Of a stretch of 64,000 bases of DNA, positions 33,421 through 45,270 are shown piece by piece. Under the pieces are notes generated by a model. The model worked only from the letters and a program-made list of their open reading frames with translations. It was not told the DNA's origin and searched no databases. This DNA comes from Catonia carolina (Eukaryota > Arthropoda > Insecta > Hemiptera > Achilidae): the NCBI GenBank assembly GCA_035578175.1, contig JAQMRL010000012.1, forward strand, positions 24,977,460-25,041,459, given 5' to 3'. Position numbers and translations under genes: made by a program. The first letter of the stretch is position 1. Each line of letters begins with the position of its first letter.

Positions 33421-34279
33421 TCATAAAGTCTATTGCTATTTCTACACGTAAAATATCAGTAAAATAAATAAATAAGTAAAATAAAATAAATGACTTAAAA
33501 ATAGAATACAAACATGAAAACTGAATTAAGGTATTTCAATTGATTAGTTTTGTGAGGGCGCTTCTCAATTGAATGCTTAATTAATTTAATCGTGGTATAT
33601 GATGAAGGAAATTATTTTATGGTCTGTTATTTGAAAACAATAACTAATTCAAAGAACCCGAAGGCTTTAAACAACTAAGAATACAAAGTCTAATTGGTTC
33701 AGCGTATACTAACAAATTCTAATGCACCCACAGCAAAGACCTCAACAAATGTTACAATACGTATCCTTAACTTCAATACGTATTTTGTATTGTTCAAAGT
33801 AGAAAGCTTTGTGTTGTTTTACTCCGTTCACTAAAAGCTACCAGTTGAAAAAGCTTTAATTTGCTATATTGTACTTTATAACCTCACTTTTGTTAAAAGG
33901 ATATGATGCCCTTTCATCCTTAAACAATATCACACTAAGATGTTGTATGTAATAACATTACGAAAAATCCTTTTGTTTTATAACTCCATTGGTTAAACCA
34001 AAGAAAGCTTCAACAAAAAAAGTTCATTGATGACTAAATAACAGAAAATGAAAGTGGATAAAAGTACTCCACTATAGCTTTTGATCTTGAAACAAATTTT
34101 AGCTGTTCTTTTGATCAGGTGACATCTTCTTAATGGGTCGCATATCTCCTTTAATTAGTTTTATCAGTCACTAACAGCGTCGTTTGTTTGCACTTTATTC
34201 ACAAACTAATATTTCGTTTTATTTATTGACTACCTGCCCAGTCCGAATTCACCAGGGTATATAATTTTGTTTCTTTTCT
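33421..34279. other. AT-rich spacer
   Basis: A (AAAT)-rich tract lies near 33465-33490. No gene seen. Confidence 0.45.
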
Positions 34280-35110
34280 CGTATACGGCCAATTTTGGAC
34301 CAGGTGAGTTGACCTTAGACGTTTCTTGAAGCTCTTTTTGCAGCCCACATTCTTAGCATTCTCTCGCTGTAGGCTACGTTTTTCCCTGTCTTCTATCCAC
34401 CGGGTGTTCTGTTTTTTCCTTTCTAGAAGCTCTTAAAGTCCATAATTATTTCTCTGAATTCAGTTCGGTTCATTAACTTTTCTCTGCTTATTGCGGTTTT
34501 CTCAATATCCGTTCTGATTTTTTTAAACCATTTATCCGCCACCTTAGGTCTATTATTTACTATCTTAAAAATTTATTTTTTCAACTGGTTGTTACTCATT
34601 CTATACAGGTGTCCGTAAAATGTTGTCTTCTATTTGTAATAGTTTCCGTTAATCGTTCATTTTCCTTTTACAGTTCTTCTGGACCTCATTACTTATATCC
34701 GTCTACTATCTTCGAACCCATTATCTTACCGAGGACTTTTCTCTTAAATCAACCTTCTCGGTCATTCTAAGGCACTCACTCGCGTTCAGATCTCACATTT
34801 TATCACAGCACTATGATGTCTAATCTTAGCGTATCTTAAGAGCGGTTTTTTCGTTTACAAGTGGTGAGTTCCTTGAAGTGCACCGCCCATCTTTCCTCGT
34901 GTATGGTTTTTTGCTTCCTATTCGCTGATCTTTGGTTGTGTTATCTCCTCAAGGTACTTGAAGCTATCAAATTTCCCAATTTTCCGGTCTTCTAGTGCCG
35001 TGGGGTTATTTTAATATTCGTTATGTATTTAGTTTTCTCGAAGAAAATCTGTCATCCTGCTCTCTCTGCTTGTTCTCTTAACATGTTGGTATAATTGTGT
35101 TTTATATCAA
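34280..35110 (-). pseudogene. LINE family A1, 3' ~830 bp
   Basis: The longest A1 piece: the same 3' blocks as at 21815 (GCAGCCCACATTCTTAGCAT, TTGCGGTTTTCTCAATATCC, CTCATTCTATACAGGTGTCC), continuing further into the post-RT region (CCGGTCTTCTAGTGCCG; GTTTTCTCGAAGAAAATCTG). Stops in all frames. Confidence 0.65.
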
Positions 35111-35734
35111 TAATTTTTTAATTAAGTTATAAACCTATTTTTACCTTTTTTTATTTTATTTCCCAGCTGTGACTGCAGCCATTGAAATAAATAATAAAAT
35201 TACAAAAAACAATTACTTAAATTACATAAATATGAAAGGACCATTTATTAGCAGTGTTCCTAAAAGGGAAATAAATTTAATCATGATAAATTACTTATTT
35301 TATATTCACTCACGTTAACACTTTTATTTATTAAAATATATTGTGCACTATCATTTAAATATGTCCACAAAATTCATTAAACATTTTGAAGGTAAATAAT
35401 ATTCTCATATTCATTACAAAAATTTGAAGCGTATTTAAAATCATGTAATTTATTAATGAATTAATTGCTTTATTAAAAAATGTTTTCTAAATTGCTTAGA
35501 GGTAAACGTTACACATTTGTTATTACAGGTTATAATTTTCATGGAACAATTTCACAATTAGTATGAAAATGACGTCAATCTAATGTATTCAATATTAGAG
35601 AATTTATGGGGTGATTTCCATAATAATAATAATAATAATAATAATTATTATTATTATTATTATTGGGAAGGCACAGAGACAATATTTTAGTCGCTTCAGG
35701 ATAATGGAATTGTGATAGACTTTTATATAAATTA
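35111..35734. other. AT-rich spacer with (AAT)n(ATT)n palindromic microsatellite
   Basis: At about 35621-35664 an (AAT)n run turns directly into (ATT)n, making a near-perfect palindrome. Two retroposon tails of opposite orientation meeting is one possible origin. Confidence 0.55.
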
Positions 35735-36145
35735 ACAATCTGAGGTGTAACATAAATAATAAAAAATATAACCTACGTTTAGTCATGAGTAAACAATGTA
35801 ATATGAAAAAACATAACCTAATTTTAATCATTAGTGAATGACGCTAAATTTGGCTTTGTAGAAAAAGTGCTTTAAATAAAAGTTCTACGATGTTTTAACT
35901 TTAAAAATAGATACATTTTCGTAAAATGCATACTAAGGCCTCAACCCTTAAGTCACACCATTTTATCCTATTTTAATGAGCAAAATTCAGAAAATCACCA
36001 ATTGATGCTAAACTAAGCGTTATAGCAGTAGATGGTTGAATTAAATTGTAGATATTTTAAATTTGTTCCTACTTTATCATACAATTTTGCCCTAAAATTC
36101 GTATTAAGGCTGCAATCTTAATAAAATTATATTTTACCAGGAGAG
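35735..36145 (-). mobile_element. Family H fragment (3' half without terminus)
   Basis: ATAACCTACGTTTAGTCATG, TTAGTGAATGACGCTAAA, GTAAAATGCATACTAAGG and TATTAAGGCTGCAATCTTAA words. Both internal repeats are partly present. Confidence 0.75.
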
Positions 36146-36169
36146 CAAATTCCTTTCAATCCAGAATTT

Positions 36170-36282
36170 GAGTGAATGAAGGCAAAGTGAGGAAGCTATG
36201 GTAAATCACCTCACTCGGCGTCGTACTTAATAAAGCCTTTAGAGGTTCAAACCAGCCTTTCGGCTGATGACCTAAACAACAA
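36170..36282 (+). mobile_element. S2 retroposon, strongly 5'-truncated
   Basis: Only the last ~113 bp of S2 are present (AAGCCTTTAGAGGTTCAAAC, CAGCCTTTCGGCTGATGACC, TAAACAAC). Flanked by CCAGAATTT at 36161-36169 and 36283-36291. Truncation plus a 9-bp duplication is the hallmark of target-primed insertion. Confidence 0.8.
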
Positions 36283-36291
36283 CCAGAATTT

Positions 36292-36816
36292 TGGTGTTTC
36301 GAACAAAAGTACCATTTAACCCAGATTAGTTAGACTCTTATGTAAAAGATAATGTAAACGTATTACAGTAACCTTTCTTTAGTCCGACACTGACGGGACT
36401 TGGGTGATGCTGGATTACAGATTTTTCCAGATTATGGAATGTGGGTAATTTTACTAAAAAAGTATTGGAATAAATCAGGCAATTCAAAAACGTGAGCAGT
36501 CAACCAAGTGCAGTATACTGTAAGTTCAATTCATGCCCATTCTTATTGTATATGGGGATTGTAAATACCCAGACCACAAAACGTTTTTAGCATTCATAAC
36601 CTTAAAAAAAACACTGAATTTATTGCAAAATTAATTATTTATTATTGTCTTTAGAATATTGCAGTAGATTTGAACGAAAAATTAAGTTAAAACATTGAAA
36701 AATTAAGTTAAAACATTGAACATGATTAGTAACTTGGAAAATTAGAAAACAGTAAAATAATAATAGTTTAAAACTATATTTAAAAAATGTAAATTACCCT
36801 TTCATTAATCCATGTG
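36292..36816. other. AT-rich spacer
   Basis: Contains a short tandem duplication (AAAATTAAGTTAAAACATTG, twice, near 36677-36720). No gene. Confidence 0.5.
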
Positions 36817-37760
36817 TACGTGGTGTGGCTATTAAATAACAAGACTGACGTTGTAAAAAATTTTTTTTTTAATTTTATACATAATCACTTATTGTCACGT
36901 TCAATATACACTCCTTCTCTATCCCTACAACGCTCCATGCGAATTTTTCATTGTTGGAAACAATGCTGGAAGTCATCTTCTGTTACGTCCTTCAGGACAG
37001 GTGCCGCTTTCTCTTCTACAGCTTCCACAGATTCACCTGATATGCAGATTCATAGATCACCTAATGCAGATTTCACCTTAGGGAAAAGGTTGAAAAAAAT
37101 AATATGAGATAAAACATGGTTTTTAACTTATGATCCGGAAACGAAGCGCCAATCCATGCGCTGGAAGAGCCGAACTTCACCGAGAGCCAAAAAATCTCGA
37201 ATGAGCCAGTCAAAATTTAAAGCAATGATAATTTTTTTTTTTGATATCCATGGGATTGTGTACCTTCACTGGGTTCCTAAAGGTCAAACAACTAATCAAT
37301 ATTACTACTTTGAGGCACTTTCTAAGCTACGTCAAAGAGTTAGGAAAAAACGGCCCGAAATGTGGAAGGACAAATCATGGGTTTTCCACCAAGACAATGC
37401 GCCTGCTCATTCCGCGTTATCTGTCAAGAGGTTTCTAGTACAGCATCTCAGTGTTAGAACATTCACCTTATTCACAAGTTCTTACAACACGTGACTTCTA
37501 CCTGTTCCCTAAGGTGAATTCTGCATTAAAAGGGACGAGATTTGGGTCTGTGAGAGCTGTAAAAGAGAAAGCGGCACGTGTCCTGAAGGAGCTGACAGAA
37601 GATGACTTCCAGCACTGTTTCCAACAATGGAAAATTGGCATGGAGCGTTGTAGGGTTAGAGAAGGAGTGTATATTGAAAGTGACAATAAGTGATTATAAA
37701 TAAAATAAAAATAAAACTTTTTACAACGTCAGTCTCGTTATTTAATGGCCACACCTCGTA
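36817..37760. mobile_element. Head-to-head mariner composite with ~265-bp inverted arms
   Basis: The outer ends are inverted: TACGTGGTGTGGC on the left and, reversed, TACGAGGTGTGGC on the right, continuing ATTAAATAAC and GACTGACGTTGTAAAAA (about 40 of 44 identical), with TA at each edge. The left arm (36817-37093) is a minus-strand mariner 3' end. The right part (37103-37760) is a plus-strand mariner from mid-gene to 3' end. The two arms pair across the transposase C-terminal codons, not only the TIRs. Both 5' halves are lost. Confidence 0.85.
37103..37692 (+). pseudogene. Mariner transposase, C-terminal two-thirds, broken
   Basis: Starts TWFLTYDPETKRQSMRWKS. It then shows FFFDIHGIVYLHWVPKGQT (first Asp), YYFEALSKLRQRVRKKRPEM, and VFHQDNAPAHSA (second Asp). 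After a frameshift near 37450-37490 it reads EHSPYSQVLTTRDFYLF, where mariners have SPDLAPCDF; the third catalytic Asp is replaced by Val. It ends VKEKAARVLKELTEDDF, QQWKIGMERCRV and EGVYIESDNK at TGA 37693. The N-terminal DNA-binding region is missing. Confidence 0.85.
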
Positions 37761-38799
37761 TAATAGTTATTGATATAGGTTAGGCCTACCCTAACTTACT
37801 TGAAGAAATCTGTGGTGTCTGCTTTCTTGATTCCAATTTTTTTCTTCAAAAAATCATTAAGAATTTGCATACGTAAATTTAAAAGTTTTGTAGAGTTACA
37901 AACTTTGGTTCGGCAAAGTTTTATATTGCTACAGAGTTTATTGTATTACAAAATATGTAGTAATATTTTTGTAAGATCCGAACCCAAGGCGTTCCGGACT
38001 AAAGAGAGGTAATTGCACAATAATATCTATACTTTTCTTGTAATTCTAGATAGGCTTTTCTTTAATGTACTATAAAATATTTTTTTTGAAAAGCCACTCT
38101 GTTTAGAAATGACCTTCTAAAGCTAAAAAAAACTTCACCCGGTCTCCTTATGTTCTCTGGCAATTTAATAAAAACTTTTTCAGCCATATATGACGAGAGT
38201 AAATTCAAAGGATACGGTTTTATGTTTTGTTATACGAGAAGAATGGCCGTATCTCTCTTGTATGATACTTCTAATGAAAGTCTACCGATATCCAACTCAC
38301 CCATTCCGCGATTTTGAAAGGCTGAGGTTATAGATATACTATAGGATAGGCCTATATTTTTCCTATTCATTTTTTGTTTCTCTTTTGTTTGTTTTTTTGC
38401 AATAATTTTTAAAGGTTTTCTGTCATTGTCTTCTCACTGATTCAAGCCTATATGCACGTATGAAAGTAAAAATTCTTTCATTCATTTCAAAAATCATCAG
38501 AACTACAAGGTTTACAAACTTGAGATTTGGTTAGTTGAAATATGTGTTAAAAACGCCAATTATCCTAATTAAAGTTTTTCTGTATTTTGTTCATTTTTTT
38601 TTAAATTTTTAATAAGTGATATAAAGTGACTTGTCTAAAATTAACTAATAATTTTGTTCTAATTTAATTGATCTAAGTATTTAACATAAGAATTTAACAA
38701 CTACCATCCGTTTCAAAACTATAAAGACTCGAGTTTGGACCAAAGTGTCGGAAAACGTCTAATCAGATATTAATATATTATTACATCAAAATTGTACTA
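37761..38799. other. AT-rich spacer
   Basis: No element or gene is clear. The 70-codon frame at 37800 has no domain. Confidence 0.45.
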
Positions 38800-40060
38800 T
38801 TAACTTAATTCAGAATCGGTCCCGGAGCGACAATATTGCGTACGGCCCGAAAAATATTTCACTTACAATTCAATTGCTGACTGACTCACTACAAAGGCAC
38901 TGACGTTTTTATGTCTGTGGTCTGACAGCTTTCCAAACAATAAAGATCTTTTTAACGATTTCGCCTCTTTACCAGAAAAATCCAAAAAGTTGAAAGACAA
39001 TAACATGCATCAATAACAGGCATAACAAAGACCCACTACCTATTAACTTTCTCTTGCCTATATGAATATATAAAAAAGAAAGTATTGTTTTCATGTTGAT
39101 TTTTCGAAATCGAGTTTTCACTGGATCTACAAGTTTTCAGACCTCCTGAACCAAAAACACAAGTTTTTAGCGATTGGTCTGTGTTTGTGTGAACGCAATA
39201 TCAAAAGACCGGAATATCGTATGATCTTGAAACTTGAAACTTAAGTTAGATACTACTACCGGACCCGACACAAACATTTTCACAAAAATCGGTCACCCGG
39301 AAGTAGAAATTTATTTGTGTCATTTTTCACTATTTTACAATTTTCTCAAAAAAGGCTCTTACGATTTTTTAAAACAAAATCACCAAATTTACTACAAAAT
39401 TTCTATGCTCTACAAGATAGCGTAGGCGCTATGTCTGCTAAAAATTTTGGAGAGGCTGTTTTTGCGTAAAAAACATTTTTGTTTTTTAAATTGCAGCTTT
39501 AGTACATTTTACCGCAAAAATATACAATTAAAGTTGTACATAATTTAAAATCCTACAACTTTTATTGAAAACATTTTTTGTATAACGCTTAGTTTAGCGG
39601 TAATTAGCGATTTTGTTTTTTCTCACGAAAACGTGTAAAAACTCAATTTTTCAAAGATTTCAGCCTTAGCATGCATTTTACGACAAAAGTTTATATAATA
39701 AAATTTATAGGAAATTAACAGGTATTTAACTTTTATTTCAAGCATTTTTCTTTACAAAGCCTAGTTTAGCGTGAATGAGTGATTTTCCTAATTTTTAAGC
39801 AAAACTGAGTTTGATTTTCATTTTGCGTCTTTCATTTATGATTAAAATGAAGTTATGTTTATTGAGATTAGTTTTTTGTTTATTTCTAATGTTTCATTAA
39901 TATTGTTAGGTTATATTGTTCAATTTTTGCATTTGCAAGAGAAAGTTATGTGAGTGTTTCACACCATTTTTTTCAAGAACTCCCATTCAGAACATCTCTT
40001 TTGTCGCAATTCACTATCCTTGTTCATAATACTCCAGCCAATGTGATACACAATTCTTAT
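38800..40060 (+). repeat. Family X (LTR-like) copy, interrupted by H
   Basis: The left part, 38800-39041, has CAGAATCGGTCCCGGAGC, TGACTGACTCACTACAAAGG and GACAGCTTTCCAAACAAT. The right part, 39971-40060, has AACTCCCATTCAGAACATC and CAATTCACTATCCTTGTTC. In the X copies at 48047 and 59000 these parts are contiguous, so the H copy was inserted here. Confidence 0.6.
39042..39970 (+). mobile_element. Family H copy inserted in family X
   Basis: Full 929 bp: TTAACTTTCTCTTGCC at the start, GCAAGAGAAAGTTATGTGAG and GTGTTTCACACCATTTTTTT at the end. Both internal repeats are present and the TG tract is reduced. The uninterrupted X copies place its ends at ACTTTCTC and at the terminal T run, with no duplication beyond Ts. 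Confidence 0.85.
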
Positions 40061-40170
40061 AATAAACAATATATTCTATCAACCATTTATATCACTGTCA
40101 AATGTTACAATATTTAAATTTTATTTTAGAGGCTCGATGATAATATTACTATTTGTTTGATGATGAATTG

Positions 40171-40563
40171 TATTGCCCATAACAGGCAGGTGGAGTATAC
40201 TCGATCTGCTAGTTTCAGGGCTGCAAAAAGTAGTTCTGTTTCTTGTTACATGGGTTAGCCAATTAAATGACGGAATCATTTAAGAGCAGAAGAGGTAGAG
40301 GTGTAAAAGACACTAATCAGAGTTATCTCTATTGAAAGTAATGCATTTCATTATACACACTGTGGTGAATGATTGATGTTGTTATTTGCAGGGTGGAAAA
40401 TAGATGTTTTACAGAGAGCCTGGCATCCTGATATGCATACGTTTTTCAATGCTCAGTGAACAAGGCCTTGGTAAACAAACTCACTACTCGTTTTACTTAG
40501 CAAAGCCTCAAGAAGTTTAAACCATCCATTCAGGCGATGACCTAAACAACACTAACCAATAAC
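40171..40563 (+). mobile_element. S2 retroposon, full length
   Basis: Flanked by GATGAATTG at 40162-40170 and 40564-40572. It begins TATTGCCCATAACAGGCAGG and ends with GATGACCTAAACAACAC. The terminal hairpin is worn (CATCCATTCAGGCG). Confidence 0.85.
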
Positions 40564-40572
40564 GATGAATTG

Positions 40573-41744
40573 CAACAGTGAGATTATTTTACTTTATTTG
40601 ACAACTGAATTATTTCGAGTCCGTAAACTGCGGTTTATGAATTGTTTATTCGTGAACCTTTTTTCGAATACTTATCATAATAGTCGAATGAAAGAGAATT
40701 ATTCGAATAGCACATCATCACTAACCTCTGGCCACCTCTTATAAACCATATGTCACCTCTTTTTATCGTTCGCTATATTTCACTCAAATTACTGGCGTAT
40801 GTGTCACGCCACAAATCCCATACCATGATTCCGAGTGACTACGGAGTCTTCTACGCTTTTGTGGGTTCAATTTAATTTGCTTCCATCCTTTATGGATATC
40901 CAATCATTTCTGATGTTTTTCTTAATTTAATTTTTTGTCATGTTAAATTTTTTAATTATGATCCTCGCAAAGGCAATTGACCACATAAATCCAAATGTCC
41001 AATCTCTTTCAACTAACGATCTCCCCGTTAACAGACGACAGAAAAGAAGGTGGAATAGGGATCTTCTCCTACCACCACAAAAAAAAAATATTTCAATTTA
41101 ACCTGTCATGCCTGTGTCATTTCATAAAAACAAAACATCATTTAATATAAAAAAACATCAGCCATAGTTTATAAATCATTATCATTAAAAAATATTGGCA
41201 CCACATTCTATGCAAAATTTCACGCCGAAATTGGTCACTGGATCGATTATCATTCACGTCACATTCAACTATTTCTCATTCATTCCATCTTTTTACTAGT
41301 TGTGCTTTAAAAAAAATGTACAGTTGTAAATAAATATAAAGTTGAAGTCAAAAAAAATTATGATCCTTCTTATTTCTACATTCATGATTCTCTTCATCCT
41401 AGAGATTTGACAAAGTTTGCGTAAGTAGTCGTCTATCTATTTTGTCATCTCTCTCGCTTGCAAGGTTTTCAGTGGAAAGCTCTGAACCACTGTCTGATAT
41501 ATCCGAACTTTAGTCCCGATTTTGATACTCGTTGATCAGAACAAGAAATTCAATCTCTGTGTAGCTTGTTTAGCCGGCGCAATCCTGTTGCAGATATATT
41601 TTTTGAATTTCCCGAATTTGTTTTAAAGTTTCTACGTATCTATATTCCTTATATTTTTATTACCACATTCCATTCTATTTGAATTTCCTTCTTTTTTGTC
41701 TATTTTGTTATAAAGTTTTTATCGTAATTTTTTAATGAACTTAT
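40573..41744. other. AT-rich spacer
   Basis: No gene, RNA or transposon end identified. Confidence 0.45.
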
Positions 41745-42110
41745 TTGCTGTACTTGTGTCTGACGATGTTTTCTATCAATGAACTTCGAATTGTCTGATA
41801 CCATGGCGCTGAATAAAATTTCAAAGCCATCTAGTACTTGCTTTGAAGTCTACATTTCTATTCAGTTCTTCGGTATTATAAAACACCTTTTTTAAACAAT
41901 AGTAGTTCAGAAAAGAGACACATCTATTTCTTTTTTAGATACTTTGTTGTTAGTTTACGATTATTGCATCTTCAATTAGAATGGTGGGATTTAAGCTACT
42001 TCTATAGTAAAACTAAGTGGTTCTTTTGGAGGTATCAGAGGGCTTGATCATATTCCTTATCTTTAAATAACTTCCACCGATTTTGGCAATAAACCAGTGT
42101 GGTACAATCT
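41745..42110 (-). pseudogene. pogo/Tigger-type transposase remnant (CENP-B-like DNA-binding region)
   Basis: The minus strand reads CLFSELLLFKKGVL, then in the next frame NRNVDFKASTRWL, one stop, NFIQRHGIRQFEVH, stops, then KTSSDTSTANKFIKKL. The FKASxxWLxxFxxRHGIR core followed by an (GEKL)SSDT-AANxFIK-like stretch is the second half of the CENP-B/Tigger HTH domain. The DDE domain is not visible. Length and boundaries are approximate. Confidence 0.5.
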
Positions 42111-42249
42111 TATCAGTGTAAAAAACTATAGCTTGTTCTAGAACTCTTATTTATGTCTTATCTTAAAAATATCATCCATTTTTCTTCAGTACTGTCACGT
42201 CCTTTTTTGACCTGTTCGTCCATTAATCATTAATTTACCAATGATAAGA

Positions 42250-43170
42250 ATGACGTATGGTCATCTTTAATTTTCTTTCTTCTTCTTTCTAAGCCTCATA
42301 GGACTGCGTAAGTTCTTTAGGTTTGGAAAATCTTTAATTTCGTCTTATGGATCTTATCTATTTTTGTGATGTTCTTATTCTTGATTTTTCCCAATAATTT
42401 TTAATTGCGTTAGACCTTCTTTTTCTTTCTTCAGCAGAATACACGGCTTTCGGACGTTTTATTCGTTTCTTTTGCTGAAGTTTCGTGTACACAAATTATG
42501 ATAATTTTTTGTCTTGGTTTTTAACTTTACAAGTGAGATCTGAAGTTCTTCTAGGTCATCGTTAATTTTGCGAAACCAGTACGGTTGGGACTTTTTACTT
42601 AAAAAGTATTCAATGATCTGTCTGAACATTCTAGAGGTATTCGTCCTCATGATTTGTCTGAAAAAAAAATTTTCTTTTTCGTTACTTGATCCGCAAGCGG
42701 TCCGTGATCCTGTAGATTTCTTCTTTGTGCATCGGTTTCGAAATTCCGTCTGATAAATACTTCCTATTTATACACCTTCCAATTGTCACTCCAGTTTGGA
42801 AATTATGTGTTCCGAGTTTATTTTCCGGAGGTTAAATAGTGTTTGGCTCGCAAATGTTATTTCGGTTAAAATCAACATGTTGTAGTGACGCAATTTTGGC
42901 TCTGTTGAAAGACATTTTTTTTATTGCAGACATTATGCAATATTTTTCAGATTTTATGAGCTTACTTAACCTTTGTGTCCAATTTTCTTTCTCGTAGTTA
43001 TTTTTGGTGATTATTTCTCCTAAATATTTAATTTTTTTCCCCAGGTTAATGTTTTGATCGCATTTTTACTTTAAGACACTAAGTGGATCTCATACCAGAA
43101 TTTTCGTATTTTCAAAGGAGATTTTTAGGCCAATTTTTTCCGCTATTTCTTTCTTATTTAATTTTATATA
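42250..43170 (-). pseudogene. LINE family A2, 3' ~900 bp
   Basis: Minus strand: AEKIGLKISFENTKILV (end of the RT palm), KYLGEIITKNNYEKENWTQR, LSKLIKSEKYCIMSAIKKMS, HKEEIYRITDRLR, RMFRQIIEYFLSKKSQPYW and AEERKRRSNAIKNYWEKSR. The order and spacing match the A2 element at 13750-15188. Several stops and shifts. The 5' limit lies just downstream of FADD. Confidence 0.8.
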
Positions 43171-43290
43171 ATAGTGTATCCCTACCAATATTTCATATTG
43201 TGATCAAATAAAAATGTTTTTCTTTTCTAGCTAGTTCTTTAGAATGATGACGATCTGATAAATTCTTATTATCGTAATATTATAGAACTA

Positions 43291-43600
43291 CCAAGTTGGT
43301 CTAGTGGGAAAGTCGACACCGTAATTCAGCTGTTTGACAGCTGTTTTATGGAGACGAAGATTCCGTGGATTAAATCTTTGTAAATATAATTACTTTTATA
43401 CGGATTTTAATACTAGACAGTGGTTACCAGTATACTTTGATGGCTGGGGTTCAATTAATCACACTTCCTCAAACATTGCTGGCTTGAGTTTAAACAAGGG
43501 TACACCATTACATAAAATCATCGTCATCTTATTGGGTCTTGGAGTTGCTTATCGTTGTTTTAAATTGAACCGATATTAACGCACACGCATTAGGGTATAA
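43291..43600 (+). mobile_element. S1 SINE, full length
   Basis: Head TTGGTCTAGTGGGAAAGTCG (A box), TTCAGCTGTTTGACAGCTG and a worn B box (CGTGGATTAAATCTT). Body TTACTTTTATACGGATTTTA, GGTTACCAGTATACTTTGAT, GGGTTCAATTAATCACAC, TTATTGGGTCTTGGAGTTGC and GCACACGCATTAGGG. Confidence 0.85.
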
Positions 43601-43601
43601 C

Positions 43602-43830
43602 ATATTGTAACACTTTAGCCTAGATTTGTTCGAGATCTCGATTTATTAAATAATGAACAACTTATTACAATATTATTGACTGACAAAATTAATAATTACA
43701 ATTAACGATTAAACTTAGCCTCCTTACAAAATATACTTACAATTACATACATTAAATCATTTAAATTTTTTTTAACAGTTAAGAATATTTACAAAGATTA
43801 TAACAAAAACGTTCAGTATATTTGTGTTTA
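43602..43830 (+). repeat. Family X 5' fragment
   Basis: TTGTAACACTTTAGCCTAG, ATTATTGACTGACAAAATTA and TTAATAATTACAATTAACG match the start of the copy at 48047. A further scrap (GATCAACGTAACTCAGAACC) is at about 44570. Confidence 0.5.
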
Positions 43831-44189
43831 AAATGTTAGAATACATCTTGAAGAAGATAGCTTTCAGCAGCATTGCTTCCGGGTAATCGTTTGATTATAA
43901 GTGATAAAGGGATTCTTCTTGGGTCCTGACAATGTATGTACAACTTTTCATTAATATGAAGAAAGGCGTAGTTTCCGTTTTAAAATTTATGGAGGTGAAT
44001 GAAGGTGTGAAAAGTAGAGATTGAACACGTGGTACGTAAAAAATGAAGGTGTGTTTAACTGATTCAATATTAATATGATAATTGAGTTTTTAGATTCATG
44101 ATTGTTATAATGATTAAGTTTATTAAGAAATAAGAGTTAACCATTCATAATATACCTTGTGTTTTTCTTAAAAAATGGATAGAAATTTT

Positions 44190-44500
44190 TGATTAGGTGA
44201 ACCGGAATGAAAGATCTAATATCTCGCCTTTTTGAGTCTTTGATTTTCAATATTGTCGTCGAGGAGATTTACAGATAAATGATTAGGATGAATGTCTGAC
44301 TTGTTTAAATACTACTCCGACTGCTAATTTCTTCTTTCATCGTCGGTATGCCCAGGTCATTGTGGAGTACTTCATTAGGGACATACCAAAGTGCACAGCA
44401 AATTAGTCGAAGAAACTTCGATTGGGATATCTGCGATATTTTTACATTAGACGAATAAAAGTTAAGCTTAAAATAAACTTGACTAATAATACAGTAGGGC
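44190..44500 (-). pseudogene. LINE family D (Jockey-type) C-terminal remnant
   Basis: Minus strand: SNVKISQISQSKFLRLICCA, LWYVPNEVLHNDLGIPTMKE then EI. It aligns with ITAAPWYVTNEILHKDLNLP of the 33025 copy. It continues with stops to LLDDN-like codons. Confidence 0.7.
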
Positions 44501-45270
44501 TACTGTCCTTTTAGAAATCAAAACAATTTATTTACCTTTCACAACCACTTGTTATTACCACTCGTACGTATGATCAACGTAACTCAGAACCGGCTATCTG
44601 CGCCTTTTGGGTGACCCTGTATGTATATATACGAAATCCGAACAGGTCTCTTGTTCCAAATTGGTTTGGATTAGCGGGATTGTTGTGAAGTTTGTGTTAG
44701 TGAAACATTAAATTTGAATATTGTTACAAAATTAATGCAATTGTGTTTCAAACAAAATGATTACCGTGGTATGTATACATTATCAAAAGGCTTATGACCT
44801 ATCTTGTTTATCGATAAAAGTGTAATAAAAGAGAGCTGAAATGGAAATTGTCCTTCTAAATAAATAAATAAAATAATCATTCACTATTTTTTGTAATGAA
44901 AGTCATTCGTATGTCTGTAGATTTTATTCAGAACACATTTATTTTGTCATGAATAAAGAATTCCCCGTAATAACACACAAAGAGAATTTTAATGTAGTCT
45001 ACAGGGAAAGTAAATTCTATTGAGACCAATTTGCCGTATTTATCTTCTGATCCGGTGGGTATTATTTGAAAATCGGTTTTGTTTAAATCTTCGTGTTTTA
45101 AAAGCCAATTCTAGAGTAAATAGTTTATTTCAAAAAAATAAAAAATACAATAGCTTTCCTTGTTTTAACGATTCATTTAAAATTTTTATTAATTTATTTG
45201 TTTTTTTTTCTTAAATTTGATAAAATACTTATTTTTTCGAATTGGTAACTACTCTCGTTATATTAAACAA
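44501..45270. other. AT-rich spacer
   Basis: No supported gene. The 64-codon frame at 45020 has no recognisable domain. Confidence 0.45.
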
